In this document: positions 1 through 10,098 of the stretch, piece by piece
Layout: every line of letters starts with the position of its first letter
Position numbering within the stretch: position 1 is the stretch's first letter
Source: JAMXLO01 sp963812505
GTDB lineage: Bacteria; Pseudomonadota; Alphaproteobacteria; Acetobacterales; Acetobacteraceae
Length of the DNA stretch: 64,000 nt
Direction of reading: 5' to 3'
NCBI GenBank assembly: GCA_963812505.1
Contig: CAWEVM010000014.1
Location: forward strand, 124,001-188,000
Notes under the pieces: generated by a model
What the model was told of the DNA's origin: nothing
What the model saw: only the letters and a program-made list of their open reading frames with translations
The model's database searches: none
Program-made: the position numbers and the translations under genes

Positions 1-1
1 A

Positions 2-337
2 TTTTTCCCGTCCGTCGCGGCGGCGGATATCGGCTGGCAGGTCAGCCCGTTCCAGTTCGAGGTCGGTATGGCGGACCTGGCTATCGGCGCGACTGCATGC
101 GCGTCGTTCTGGTGCAGCCTCCCTTTCAAGGCGGCAGCGGTCTGGACGTCGTCGATCTTCCTGATGGGCGATGCCATCGGCCACGTTCATCAGATGCTCG
201 CGGCGGGCAATCTCACGCCTGGCAACGCGGGCGTTCCGTTTTTCATGGACGTAATCTGTCCCGTGCTGGCTATTGCGCTACTGGCAGCGGCATGGCGGCA
301 TTACCGGGCTGGCATGCTGCTGCGAAGGAGCGTTTAG
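2..337 (+). CDS. DUF6790 family membrane protein, 5' end outside the window
   Basis: The reading frame is open from base 2 and closes at a TAG at 335-337, so the gene starts upstream of the window. The visible part begins with a conserved stretch containing IGW and then SPFQFEVGMADLAIG, which I recognise as typical of the small DUF6790 membrane family. At least three hydrophobic helices follow, separated by short loops with the pattern GDAIGHVHQM, and the protein ends in a short basic tail. The family has no established function. An internal ATG at 68 lies inside the conserved block and is not a credible start. Confidence 0.7.
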   Translation, partial: FFPSVAAADIGWQVSPFQFEVGMADLAIGATACASFWCSLPFKAAAVWTSSIFLMGDAIGHVHQMLAAGNLTPGNAGVPFFMDVICPVLAIALLAAAWRHYRAGMLLRRSV

Positions 338-359
338 ACAGTCAGTCTGACGAGTCTGA

Positions 360-2159
360 TTAGCTCAGGCGTACCTGCACGTAGCTGCCGGGCGCGTCCT
401 CGATCGAGTTCAGCTTGCCATCGCCTGGCGTCCGCGCCGGCACCTGTTCCTTCCCGAGTGCGCTGACCCAGCGGTGCCAGTCAGGCCACCAGGAACCGGC
501 GATCTCGGTGGCACCCCTGAACCACTCTTCCGGATCAGGCGGCAGATCGGGATTGATCCAGTGGCTGTACTTGCCGCCATCGGGCGGGTTCACCACGCCG
601 GCGATATGGCCTGACGCCGCCAGCACAAAGCGCTTCGGTCCGCTCAGCAACTGCGTGCCGCGATAGGTCGATTTCCATGGCGCGATATGATCCTCGCGGG
701 TCGACAGGAAATACGCGGGCGTCTTGATTTTGCGAAGATCGATCGGCACGCCCGCCAGGCTGATGCCATTCGGCGCCGCCAGCAGATTCTCCTGATACAT
801 CTTGCGCAGATAAAAGCTGTGCATCCGTGCCGGCATGCGGGTTGAATCCGCGTTCCAGTACAGCAGGTCGAACGGGAAGGGGTCGTTCCCCAGCAGATAG
901 TTGTTCACCACGAACGACCAGATCAGGTCATTCGCCCGCAGCATGTTGAACGTCGTGGCCATCTCGGAGCCTTCGAGATAGCCACGCTTGTTCATCTTCT
1001 CCTCGAGCGCGTTCAACTGCTCCTCGTCGATGAACACGCCCAGTTCGCCGGCTTCGGAAAAATCCATCATGGTGACGAAGAAGGTCGCCGACTTGATCCG
1101 GTTGTCCTTCTTGGTCGCCATGTAGGCCAGCGTGCTCGCGAGCAGCGTGCCACCGAGACAATAGCCGATCGCATTCACCTCACGCTCACCGGTCGCCCGC
1201 TCGATCGCATCCAGTGCGGCGAGATAGCCTTCCGCCATGTAGTCCTCGAAGTTCTTCTCGGCGAGCTTCTCGTCCGGGTTCACCCAGGAGATCATGAAGA
1301 CGGTATGGCCCTGCGACACTGCCCAACGGACGAAGCTGTTCCGCGGCCGCAGATCCAGAATGTAGAACTTGTTGATCCAGGGAGGCGCGATCAGCAGCGG
1401 CCGCTTCAGTACCTTCTCGGTATTCGGCGTGTACTGAATGAGCTGCATCAGGTCGTTCTGGTAGACCACCTTGCCAGGCGAGACGCCGATATTCTCGCCC
1501 AGTTTGAAGGCCGCCATGTCGGTCATCTTGATGCGGAGCTTGCCTTTGCCCTGCTCAAGATCGCTCAGCAGGTTGTTCAGGCCCCGCAGCAGGTTCTCGC
1601 CGCCGGTCTCGGCGGTCTTGCGCAGCACCTCGGGGTTGGTGAGCAGGAAGTTCGACGGGCTCATCGCATCGACGAACTGCCGCGCATAGAAATCCACCTT
1701 CTGCGCGGTCTTCGGGTCCAGGCCGTCGACCTGCTTCACCACATCCTGCACATAGCGCGCCGACAGAAGATACGACTGCTTGATGAAGTCGAAGACCTCA
1801 TTCTCGCGCCAGGCGTCGTCCTTGAAGCGCCGATCCGTGGACGGCGCATCGATCACCGGCTCGTGCTCGGCACCCATGATGCGGCGCGCGGTGTTCTGCC
1901 AGAGGGTCATGTAGTCCTGCCAGAAGCCGAGCTGTGCCGCGACCAGTCTTGCGGGGTTGGTGATGAGCCGGGCCGTCATCTCCATGAAGGCGCTGGCGAT
2001 GTTCAGCGGGTCCGGCGCGTGCTCCTCGGTCGCCTGGCGCTTCAGCCATTCGCTGACGATGCGCTGTGAGCGCTCGGCGATGTCGGCCATCGAACGACCG
2101 ATCTCCGCCGGGTCGGGCAGCTTGAACCCAGTGGCTTCGGTCTTGGTCTCGTCGGCCAT
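360..2159 (-). CDS. phaC: Class I poly(3-hydroxyalkanoate) synthase PhaC
   Basis: Polymerises (R)-3-hydroxyacyl-CoA into storage polyester at the granule surface. The 599-residue product has the usual class I length. It carries an N-terminal PhaC domain and then an alpha/beta-hydrolase fold. The lipase-like box GYCLGG places the nucleophile at Cys334. Asp490 (in TREDH) and His518 (in ASGHIAG) complete the triad. I chose the ATG at 2159 because AAAGGA stands 6 bases upstream; a GTG nine codons earlier has no such site. No phaR, phasin or phaAB lies next to it. A lipoprotein gene is divergently transcribed from about 2224. Confidence 0.95.
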   Translation of the reverse strand: MADETKTEATGFKLPDPAEIGRSMADIAERSQRIVSEWLKRQATEEHAPDPLNIASAFMEMTARLITNPARLVAAQLGFWQDYMTLWQNTARRIMGAEHEPVIDAPSTDRRFKDDAWRENEVFDFIKQSYLLSARYVQDVVKQVDGLDPKTAQKVDFYARQFVDAMSPSNFLLTNPEVLRKTAETGGENLLRGLNNLLSDLEQGKGKLRIKMTDMAAFKLGENIGVSPGKVVYQNDLMQLIQYTPNTEKVLKRPLLIAPPWINKFYILDLRPRNSFVRWAVSQGHTVFMISWVNPDEKLAEKNFEDYMAEGYLAALDAIERATGEREVNAIGYCLGGTLLASTLAYMATKKDNRIKSATFFVTMMDFSEAGELGVFIDEEQLNALEEKMNKRGYLEGSEMATTFNMLRANDLIWSFVVNNYLLGNDPFPFDLLYWNADSTRMPARMHSFYLRKMYQENLLAAPNGISLAGVPIDLRKIKTPAYFLSTREDHIAPWKSTYRGTQLLSGPKRFVLAASGHIAGVVNPPDGGKYSHWINPDLPPDPEEWFRGATEIAGSWWPDWHRWVSALGKEQVPARTPGDGKLNSIEDAPGSYVQVRLS

Positions 2160-2223
2160 ACGCGTCCTTTCCGTCGGCACCACCACCAGCTACATCAAGG
2201 CACGGCCTGGATCGGATTCGACG

Positions 2224-3345
2224 ATGCTGAGCAGCGGAAGTGGCGGGCAACCTAGGGGGGCTGGAAGGCGGGTTCAAGCTGGTTGCGGCCTCGAATCCGG
2301 CACCTCTGGCCTGCGTTGCCGCCACTTCGCGGCACTGTGTGTTTTGACGCTGGCGGGATGCTCATCGTTTCCCTCATCGGTGAACCCGGTGAGCTGGTGG
2401 CATGGCCTGCAAGGCGGCAAGATCGCCGAGGAACGGCCGCCGCCTCCTGGTGCCGACCAGCCCTATCCCAATCTGGCGACCGTGCCGCCGAAGCCTGCGC
2501 AGCCGGACCGCGCGGCGCTCGACAACATTGCCAGCGCGCTGATTGCCGATCGCACCAACGCGCAGCACGTGGCGGCGGAGGCGCCGATCGCCGATCCGTC
2601 GGTGCCCAGCGCATCGCCGGCGCTGTTCGGCCGAGGCACCGTCCCGCCGCCACCTCCTGCGCCGCCATCTGGGACTGCGAAGGCGAGCGCCACCATGGCG
2701 GCGGCCGAGGCATCGCCTGCCCCGCCCACGCCGCCTACCCAACCGAGCACCGGAAGCCAGACGGCGGCATCGCCGGCCAAGGCGCCGGTCGGTGCGGTGC
2801 AGAGCGCGCCGCTTGCTCCGCCCGGTGCCGCGGCACAGCCGCCCTCTATCCAGGCAGAGGCGCCACCTCCATTGCCAACCGCCCCCCCGGCGCCGCCCAA
2901 TCTGCCGGGCGTTCCGCAGGCGACGGCATCGTCGGCTTCTGCTGGCGGATCACCTGGACCTGGATGGAAAGCCGAGCCGCCTCCGCCGGCCACTGCCGCG
3001 AGGGTCGCTGCGGCAACGCCGACGTCGCCGCCTCCGGCCAAGCAGGCCGGCCCAGCCAACGCCGTCAGCGTGACGTTCGTCACCGGCTCCGCCGAGCTGC
3101 AGTCTTTCGCCGCCGATAGCCTGAAGCAACTTGCCGCGCGTCGCGGGAGCGGCATCATCGCGGTCACCGGCTACGGCGATGCCACCTCGGACGACCCGGC
3201 CACCCAGTCCGCTGCCCTCACTCTCGGTCTGTCGCGCGCCAAGGCGATGGCCGCGGCGCTGACCTCCGCGGGGGTGCCAGCCTCCGCCGTGCAGGTGGAT
3301 GTCGCTGCGATCGGTCGCGGCGGCGCGGCACGCCTGATACAATGA
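2224..3345 (+). CDS. Proline/alanine-rich lipoprotein with OmpA-like C-terminal domain
   Basis: About 373 residues. A hydrophobic segment ends in the lipobox LAGC (Cys46 from the ATG at 2224), so export and lipidation are likely. A long low-complexity region rich in Pro, Ala and Gly follows (about residues 120-275). The last 90 residues resemble an OmpA-like peptidoglycan-binding domain: a strand with FVTGSAEL, then VTGYGD, then LSRAKAMAAAL and GVPASAV. The likely role is an outer-membrane lipoprotein tethered to peptidoglycan. The start is uncertain because the frame stays open far upstream into phaC antisense; 2224 is the nearest ATG before the signal peptide. It ends 22 bases before the aminotransferase. 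Confidence 0.7.
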   Translation: MLSSGSGGQPRGAGRRVQAGCGLESGTSGLRCRHFAALCVLTLAGCSSFPSSVNPVSWWHGLQGGKIAEERPPPPGADQPYPNLATVPPKPAQPDRAALDNIASALIADRTNAQHVAAEAPIADPSVPSASPALFGRGTVPPPPPAPPSGTAKASATMAAAEASPAPPTPPTQPSTGSQTAASPAKAPVGAVQSAPLAPPGAAAQPPSIQAEAPPPLPTAPPAPPNLPGVPQATASSASAGGSPGPGWKAEPPPPATAARVAAATPTSPPPAKQAGPANAVSVTFVTGSAELQSFAADSLKQLAARRGSGIIAVTGYGDATSDDPATQSAALTLGLSRAKAMAAALTSAGVPASAVQVDVAAIGRGGAARLIQ

Positions 3346-3367
3346 CTCCAAGCCACGAGAAGCCATC

Positions 3368-4594
<1,227 letters not shown>

Positions 4595-4596
4595 GT

Positions 4597-4821
4597 TCAG
4601 CTTTCGGGGGGTCCCGCCAGCACCGCTTCCAGCGCCTGCCGAGGTTCGTTGAGGAGTTGATCCAGGTTCAACGGGCAGGCTTCCGGCGACGGCAGCGGTT
4701 CCCGCTCATCGTAGGTGGCGGCCTGCACTTGCTCGCGAGCCGTGCGATACAGCCTCGCCAGATTGATCCTTCGACGCATCGACGGGGCGAAGCGTTGCGC
4801 GGCGCCGGCCCGGAAGGACAC
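4597..4821 (-). pseudogene. DUF29-like C-terminal fragment
   Basis: This short reading frame (74 codons) resembles the C-terminal end of DUF29 proteins, with a helical stretch ARLYRTAREQVQAAT followed by a CP-containing motif (EACPLNLDQLLNEP). The family usually has about 130-150 residues and the N-terminal half is missing. What lies upstream on this strand is IS110-derived sequence in the opposite orientation, so insertion or deletion probably cut the gene. The stop is three bases from the aminotransferase stop, tail to tail. I recognise only the motif pattern, so the family call is tentative. Confidence 0.5.
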
Positions 4822-4885
4822 GATCTCCCCACGTCAGTGTCCCACCGATGGGCTGTCCGGCCAGCAGTGCACCTTGAGCAGCTAA

Positions 4886-5129
4886 GAGAAGACCCGCATC
4901 GACCACATCAGCCGACAGGGCGATCACAGTCTGCGACGATTGCTGGGGCTCGGCGCCGCCAATCTGATGCGTCGGGCCAGAGTGAAGCCGGGCCAAGCCA
5001 GTGCCTGGGTGCAGGGCATCATGGCGCGCAGGCTGTTCAAGGTCGCAACCGTCGCCCAGGATCGCATGCATCGCCTGGGCGATGCTGCGCTCGGGCGACA
5101 ACTACTGGGTCGTGGCGGCGCATGCCTGA
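4886..5129 (+). mobile_element. IS110-family transposase C-terminal remnant, frameshifted
   Basis: Conceptual translation from 4886 gives the hallmark end of IS110 transposases: RIDHISRQGDHSLRRLL, then NLMRRARVKPGQA, then WVQGIMARRLFKVATVA. At about 5058 the similarity moves to another frame, giving RIACIAWAMLRSGDNYW and a stop at 5127-5129. Roughly five codons normally between the two blocks are missing. The N-terminal DEDD domain is absent and a stop sits immediately upstream (4883-4885), so the element is dead. The bases to about 5413, ending GGGGGCCGTCCATACATG, may be the element's 3' non-coding end. Confidence 0.75.
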
Positions 5130-5437
5130 TATCCGTGCCGCGGAGATTGCCCTATCCGGACCCCGATTGTGCTTGCGCCGTGGCGTGCGGCGTCGAGCCC
5201 GAGCCGTCGCTGGCGGTCGCTGCGCGAGGCTTGACCCGCACGCGTTCTGTCATCTCGCGTTCAGCACGTCGCAATGCTGGGAACCTGGTTCGCGTTACCC
5301 ATCGGGGCCAGCGGTCTTTCCAGACCGCACCAACAGGCCGGATACATGGACGCTCCAGACCGCTCCGCCGTCACCGCTTCTGCTTTTTGCCTAACGGGGG
5401 CCGTCCATACATGGCAGCTGTCCTTCGTACGTTGGGC
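5130..5437. other. Gene-free stretch after the IS110 remnant
   Basis: Open frames here look like antisense or noise and none carries a recognisable domain. The stretch probably holds the 3' non-coding part of the IS110 element and then the region downstream of the ThDP enzyme, which ends at 5438 on the minus strand. I see no convincing hairpin terminator. Confidence 0.4.
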
Positions 5438-7204
5438 TCATCCACCCCGTTTCTTGCCGGGCGGTGCGCCGCGTGGATGCTTCGGTGTCGCAGCACGCTT
5501 CGGCTTCGCCACATGCTTAGGCCCCTTGGCCGTGCGCAGATCGGCGATCGTGGCACGTGTGGTGATCTGTTCGGGGTTCATGCGTAGCTCGACGACCGCC
5601 GGCCTGCCGCTGTCCACCGCGCGGCGAAACGCCGGAGCGAATTCGGCGGTGTCGCTCACCACTTCGCCGTGCCCGCCAAAGGCTTCGATGAATTTCGCGA
5701 AGTCCGGGTTGGTCAACCCAGTACCGGAGACGCGGCCAGGATAGGATCGCTCCTGGTGCATGCGGATGGTGCCGTACATCTGGTTGTTGAACACCAGCAC
5801 GATCGGCGCGACGCCATGGTGGAACGCGGTGGCGAGTTCCTGGCCGGTCATCAGGAAGCCACCATCGCCGACCAGGCTCACCACCATGCGATCCGGGTAG
5901 GCGATCTTCGCGCCTATCGCGGCCGGTACGCTGTAGCCCATTGCACCGTTGGTCGGACCAATATAGCGCTGGCCGTCGCGGAAGTTGATGAAGCGCGTTG
6001 CCCAGCCGGCGAAATTGCCGGCGTCCGTGGTGATCAGCGCATCGCGGTCGAGCAGCGATTCGAGCTCACGCATCGCCGTGCCGAGGTTGAGCGTGCCTTC
6101 ATAGTTTGGCACGGCGCGCTGCGCCTCGCGCAGAGAGCGCAGTTCCTCGGTCCATGCCACCCAGTCGGACCGCACCGGCTCCAGCGCTGCGACGGCGTGG
6201 GCAAATGCATTGGGGTCTGACACGATGCCGAGGGCAGGACGGAACACACGACCGATCTCGCTGCCGTCGGGATGCACCTGGATGATCGGCACGCTGCCCG
6301 CCATGTCGAACAGCGTGTAGCCCTGCGTCACCGTATCACCGAGACGCGAGCCGATCGCCAGGATCAGGTCGGCTTCCTTCACCTTGGTGACGAGACCGGG
6401 ATCGGAACCGACGCCGAGGTCGCCTGCAAAGTTGTCGAGCGTTCCGTCGTACAGCGCCTGGCGGCGGAAGCCGACTGTCACCGGAATGTCATTGCCCAGC
6501 AGGAAATCGCGGATCGCGGCGCGGCCTGCGTCGGTCCAGCATGAACCTCCGAGAACGGCAAGCGGTTTGCGGGCTCGGCCAAGCATCCCTCGCAGTTGCG
6601 CCAACGCGGCGGGATCAGGATGTGGCGGCGATACAGGTGCGCGCGGCACATCGCACACCTCGATCATGTCCTTTTGCATCTCCTCGGAGAGCGCGATGAC
6701 CACCGGGCCAGGTCGTCCCGACACCGCGACGTCCATCGCATGCGCGACCACTTCGGGGATGCGCTTCGCCTGGTCGATCTGGGTCACCCACTTGGCGAGC
6801 GGGCTGAACATCCGGCGGTAATCGACCTCCTGGAACGCATCGCGACCAGCGTCCTCGTGCGGGATCTGGCCGACGAAGAGCAGCAGCGGCGTGCTGTCCT
6901 GCATCGCGACGTGCACGCCGATGGAGCCATGGCAGGCGCCGGGGCCACGTGTCACCATCGCCGCCGCCGGACGGCCTTTCAGTTTGCCAAACGCTTCGGC
7001 CATGTGCACCGCGCCGGCCTCGAAGCGACAGGTGACCAGCTTCAGTTTCTGCCGGACCTCGTAGAGCCCGTCGAGAACATCGAGAAAGCTCTCGCCTGGC
7101 ACGGCGTATACATGATCGATGCCTTGAGCCACCAGGGCATCCGCAAGCGCGCGCCCGCCCGTCCGTGGGACAATACGCGCCTTGCGTGCCTGAGCCAGTT
7201 CCAT
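5438..7204 (-). CDS. ThDP-dependent acetolactate-synthase-like enzyme
   Basis: 588 residues with the three-domain order of the acetohydroxyacid synthase/benzoylformate decarboxylase group. The N-terminal Pyr domain has the proton-relay Glu38 in VPGESF. A central domain of the DHS type follows, and the C-terminal PP domain has GDGG (446-449) through NN (473-474). A basic Lys/Pro/Ala-rich tail of about 25 residues (KPKRAATPKHPRG) is unusual. The start has GGGAG 8 bases upstream. No small regulatory ilvH subunit is nearby, so a catabolic ThDP enzyme (glyoxylate carboligase, sulfoacetaldehyde or benzoylformate type) is as likely as biosynthetic AHAS. Confidence 0.85.
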   Translation of the reverse strand: MELAQARKARIVPRTGGRALADALVAQGIDHVYAVPGESFLDVLDGLYEVRQKLKLVTCRFEAGAVHMAEAFGKLKGRPAAAMVTRGPGACHGSIGVHVAMQDSTPLLLFVGQIPHEDAGRDAFQEVDYRRMFSPLAKWVTQIDQAKRIPEVVAHAMDVAVSGRPGPVVIALSEEMQKDMIEVCDVPRAPVSPPHPDPAALAQLRGMLGRARKPLAVLGGSCWTDAGRAAIRDFLLGNDIPVTVGFRRQALYDGTLDNFAGDLGVGSDPGLVTKVKEADLILAIGSRLGDTVTQGYTLFDMAGSVPIIQVHPDGSEIGRVFRPALGIVSDPNAFAHAVAALEPVRSDWVAWTEELRSLREAQRAVPNYEGTLNLGTAMRELESLLDRDALITTDAGNFAGWATRFINFRDGQRYIGPTNGAMGYSVPAAIGAKIAYPDRMVVSLVGDGGFLMTGQELATAFHHGVAPIVLVFNNQMYGTIRMHQERSYPGRVSGTGLTNPDFAKFIEAFGGHGEVVSDTAEFAPAFRRAVDSGRPAVVELRMNPEQITTRATIADLRTAKGPKHVAKPKRAATPKHPRGAPPGKKRGG

Positions 7205-7445
7205 CCGAGTCTCCCGCTGTGCCCGTCAGGGGGCTTGCTCACAGGATAGTCAGATCGAGCAGCGTCCGTCACGCCCGACCGCAGGGGACGCGTACGTACA
7301 AACCCCATCCGCAAAATTCCGAATTTTCGTCCGGTCACTCGACGGTGTTTGCTCGCCACAAATCGGACAAAACGTCCGCCAATTTCCGCCCTTGCCAGTG
7401 CCAACACTTTGAGTATCTGCTGAGACCGCTATGAAAGGTACCCCG

Positions 7446-7715
7446 ATGCTACAGAGCATGACCTGGTATGCCACCGACAATCTGGCGCGAAGCCAATTCC
7501 AGATGTTCAGCCAGCTCGGAGAGGAGATGCGGCTCAGCAAGGAGGATCAACGCCGCGTGCTGCTGTTGTCGCCGCAGGAATGGGCCGACTGGTCGGAATT
7601 CATTGAGGACGGCGGGCTGCCGGCGCAACCGCAACTCCCGGTGATGCTGCGTCGCCTGGGCAACGCCAGCCACCGACTCGCGGTATTGGCCGACCGGAGG
7701 GTTGCACAGGCATAG
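7446..7715 (+). CDS. Small protein, possibly MbcA/ParS/Xre antitoxin-like
   Basis: 89 residues from the ATG at 7446, which has AAAGG 7 bases upstream; an ATG at 7431 lacks a ribosome site. The C-terminal half (LSKEDQRRVLLLSPQEW and then a leucine-rich helical stretch) loosely resembles the antitoxin domain of Xre/MbcA/ParS proteins. No RES-domain toxin is adjacent, which weakens that idea. I cannot assign a function. A short gap separates it from the Lrp-type gene, and both run in the same direction. Confidence 0.55.
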   Translation: MLQSMTWYATDNLARSQFQMFSQLGEEMRLSKEDQRRVLLLSPQEWADWSEFIEDGGLPAQPQLPVMLRRLGNASHRLAVLADRRVAQA

Positions 7716-7770
7716 TTCGCCTGTCGGCGAAACCTGCTACGCTACGCGTGGTGTCGGACCGGGAGGTCGC

Positions 7771-8025
7771 ATGCGGGCGATATTCGTGCAAATCAAGTGT
7801 GAGATGGGTCAGGCCTACAAGGTCGCCCGCGAGGCGGCCGATACCATAGAACAGATGTCGGAACTCTACTCGACGTCGGGACAATACGATCTGCTCGGCA
7901 AATTCTATTTGGAGCCGGAGCAGGACATCGGGCTGTTTGTGACCGATAAGATCCAGACGCTGCCCGGCGTGAAGGATACCTACACGCTGATCACTTTCAA
8001 CGCATTCAGTGGCGGGCGCACTTAG
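7771..8025 (+). CDS. Stand-alone Lrp/AsnC ligand-binding (RAM) domain protein
   Basis: 84 residues matching only the C-terminal effector domain of Lrp/AsnC regulators (betaalphabetabetaalphabeta fold). It contains FVQIKCEMGQAYKVA, then YDLLGKFYLE, then PGVKDTYTLITFNAF. No helix-turn-helix precedes it, so it cannot bind DNA like Lrp; such stand-alone proteins form ring-like oligomers. The ATG at 7771 has GGGAGG four bases upstream. Annotation in other genomes is generally Lrp/AsnC ligand-binding domain protein. The amino-acid ligand is unknown. Confidence 0.85.
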   Translation: MRAIFVQIKCEMGQAYKVAREAADTIEQMSELYSTSGQYDLLGKFYLEPEQDIGLFVTDKIQTLPGVKDTYTLITFNAFSGGRT

Positions 8026-8182
8026 GACCGGACGGGGGTCCATCGCTCGGCGCGCGGTCGTTCATTCCGGACGCAGGGCAGCATTAACGTCTTTGCTGCT
8101 CGACCAGGGAAGACGTGGACGCCCGGCAACCCAGTAATCGAAGGAGACCGCGTCGCCGCGCATCACGTCGGAGGTCGCCGTT

Positions 8183-9906
8183 TCAATAGGTCAAGCCAGC
8201 CTGCATGGCAAACTGTTCTGCTACCGGTCCTAGAGCAAGCGCCGGAAAGAAGGTCAGACCACCGACGATCAGCACGGTGCCAACCAGCAGGCCGACGAAC
8301 TGCGCTCCATGGGTCGGCAGAGTTCCCGCTGAGACTGGGACGATGCGCTTTGCCGCCAACGTGCCGGCAATGCACAGCACTGGCACGATGACAACGAAGC
8401 GGCCGGCAAACATCGCGGCCGCCAGGGTCAGGTTGTAGAATGGCGTATTGGCGCTCAGTCCGGCGAATGCGCTGCCGTTGGTCGCGGCACCGGACGTGTA
8501 CGCATATAGCAGCTCGGAGAAACCATGCGGTCCGGCGTTGTTCAAGCCGGCAACGCCGGCAGGCAGCACTGCGGCAACCGCCGCTATGCCAAGAATGAAG
8601 GCTGGCACGCACAGCAGCGCCAGCATGGTCATCTTGACCTCGTTGCCTTCGATCTTCTTGCCGAGATACTCGGGCGTTCGACCGATCATCAGTCCCGCGG
8701 CGAACACCGCGACAATGGCGAACAGCAAGATCCCGAACAAACCCGAACCAGGACCTCCGACAATGACCTCGTCCAGCATCATGTTGGCCATCAGAACCAA
8801 GCCGGAGAGCGGCATGAAGCTGTCGTGCATCGAATTGACCGCGCCGTCCGAGGAGGCTGTGGTCACGGTGGCGAACAGCGCGGATTGCCCGACGCCGAAA
8901 CGCACCTCCTTGCCTTCCATGTTGCCGCCGGATTGCCACGTGCCTGCGGACTGATCGATGCCGAACGGCGATAACGCCGCGTTTTGTGCAGCCTCGCTGG
9001 CGTAGATCACCACAAGGCCTGCCGTGAACATTACTGCCATGGCGGCAAACAGAGCCCAGCCATGCCGCTGATCGCCGACCATGCGGCCGAACGTGTTGGT
9101 CAGCGCCACGCCGATCAGGAAGATCAACAGCATCTCGAGGATGCCGGTCAGGGCTGTCGGGTTCTCGAACGGATGCGCTCCATTGGCGTTGAAGAAGCCG
9201 CCACCGTCGCCACTCAGTACCGCGATCACCTTCTGCGAGGCGACCGGCCCACGCGCGAGGACCTGATTGGCGCCTTCCAATGTCGTCGCGCTGACATAAG
9301 TGCCGAGCGTTTGGGTATTCCCTGCCAAACCAGGAACAGCCCGGCGATCACGCAGATCGGCAGCAGGACGCAAAGTGTCACTCGCGTAAGATCGACCCAG
9401 AAATTGCCGATCGTCTGTGCTGAGCGACGTGCAAAGCCGCGGACCAGAGCGATCGCGACGACAACACCTGTCGCACCGGAGAGGAATGACTGGACGGTGA
9501 TGCCCGCCATTTGCACGAGGTAGGAGAGTGTCGCTTCGCCGCCATAGGACTGCCAGCTTGTGTTCGTGGCGAAGCTGACGGCCGTGTTCAGTGCCAGATC
9601 GGGGGCGACGGCATCGAATTGCTGCGGGTTCAGCGGCAGCAGGTTCTGCAGGCGCTGCAGTGCGTAGAGTGCGACGATACCCGCAAGGTGAAACCAGAGC
9701 AGCGCCAGCGCATAGCCCATCCAGCTCTGCTCATCTGCCGGATTGACACCGGCCAGGCGATACAGGGCGTTCTCGATTGGCGCGAGGGCACGCCGTACCC
9801 GCCCGGATCCATCGATGCTGCGTGCGATATGGGCGCCAACCGGCTTAACCGTCGCTGTGATCAGAGCGGCGAACACCGCGATCTGCAGCCAACCCTGCCA
9901 GGTCAT
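8183..9906 (-). pseudogene. kdpA: Potassium-translocating subunit KdpA, frameshifted
   Basis: KdpA is the K+-binding channel-like subunit of the KdpFABC ATPase. The N-terminal part (9906 down to about 9315) starts MTWQGWLQIAVFA and includes NTSWQSYGGE, the first P-loop. The rest is in another frame and includes GGGFFNANGAHPFENP and TTASSDGAVNSM, later P-loops. Joining at 9313-9315 (CCC on the coding strand) restores the family sequence WQGIPQTLGTYV if one C is added, so a single base is missing from a C run. Combined length of about 570 residues is normal. kdpB, kdpC, kdpD and kdpE are absent downstream, where an Lrp-type gene lies instead. Confidence 0.85.
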
Positions 9907-10022
9907 GCCGCTTGGTCTGGCGTCGCGCCGGTGGGGCGGGTCAGGTCAGCGCAGGCCCGGACATAGCCGGCACCCCCGGCGAACGCCACTGCGAGCAATA
10001 GAAACATCAGAAGATCGAGCAT
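9903..10022 (-). CDS. Small hydrophobic KdpF-like peptide
   Basis: 39 residues: one transmembrane helix (LDLLMFLLLAVAFAGGAGY) followed by VRACADL. Its stop overlaps the kdpA start in ATGA (9903-9906), the usual position of kdpF or of the small YxRACxxL-type peptide found before it in some operons. KdpF stabilises the Kdp complex at the membrane. The residue pattern after the helix fits the second type somewhat better than classical KdpF. With kdpA broken and kdpB absent it is probably a relic. Confidence 0.6.
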   Translation of the reverse strand: MLDLLMFLLLAVAFAGGAGYVRACADLTRPTGATPDQAA

Positions 10023-10098
10023 GGTGTTTGTTTCCGGACCATTTCTCGCCGGCCACTTGATAGGAATTGTCGAGGCGTGCCTTGACATGGATCAACCA

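Noticed and set aside
1305..2069. Plus-strand open frame of about 254 codons
   Set aside because: Antisense to phaC, His/Arg/Leu-rich composition typical of shadow frames.
4657..4671. TTGATCCAGGTTCAA as a possible FNR box
   Set aside because: Half-sites are separated by five bases, not four, and it lies within the DUF29 fragment.
8026..8182. Possible kdpB remnant
   Set aside because: No reading frame resembles the KdpB N-terminus; the stretch is treated as intergenic.
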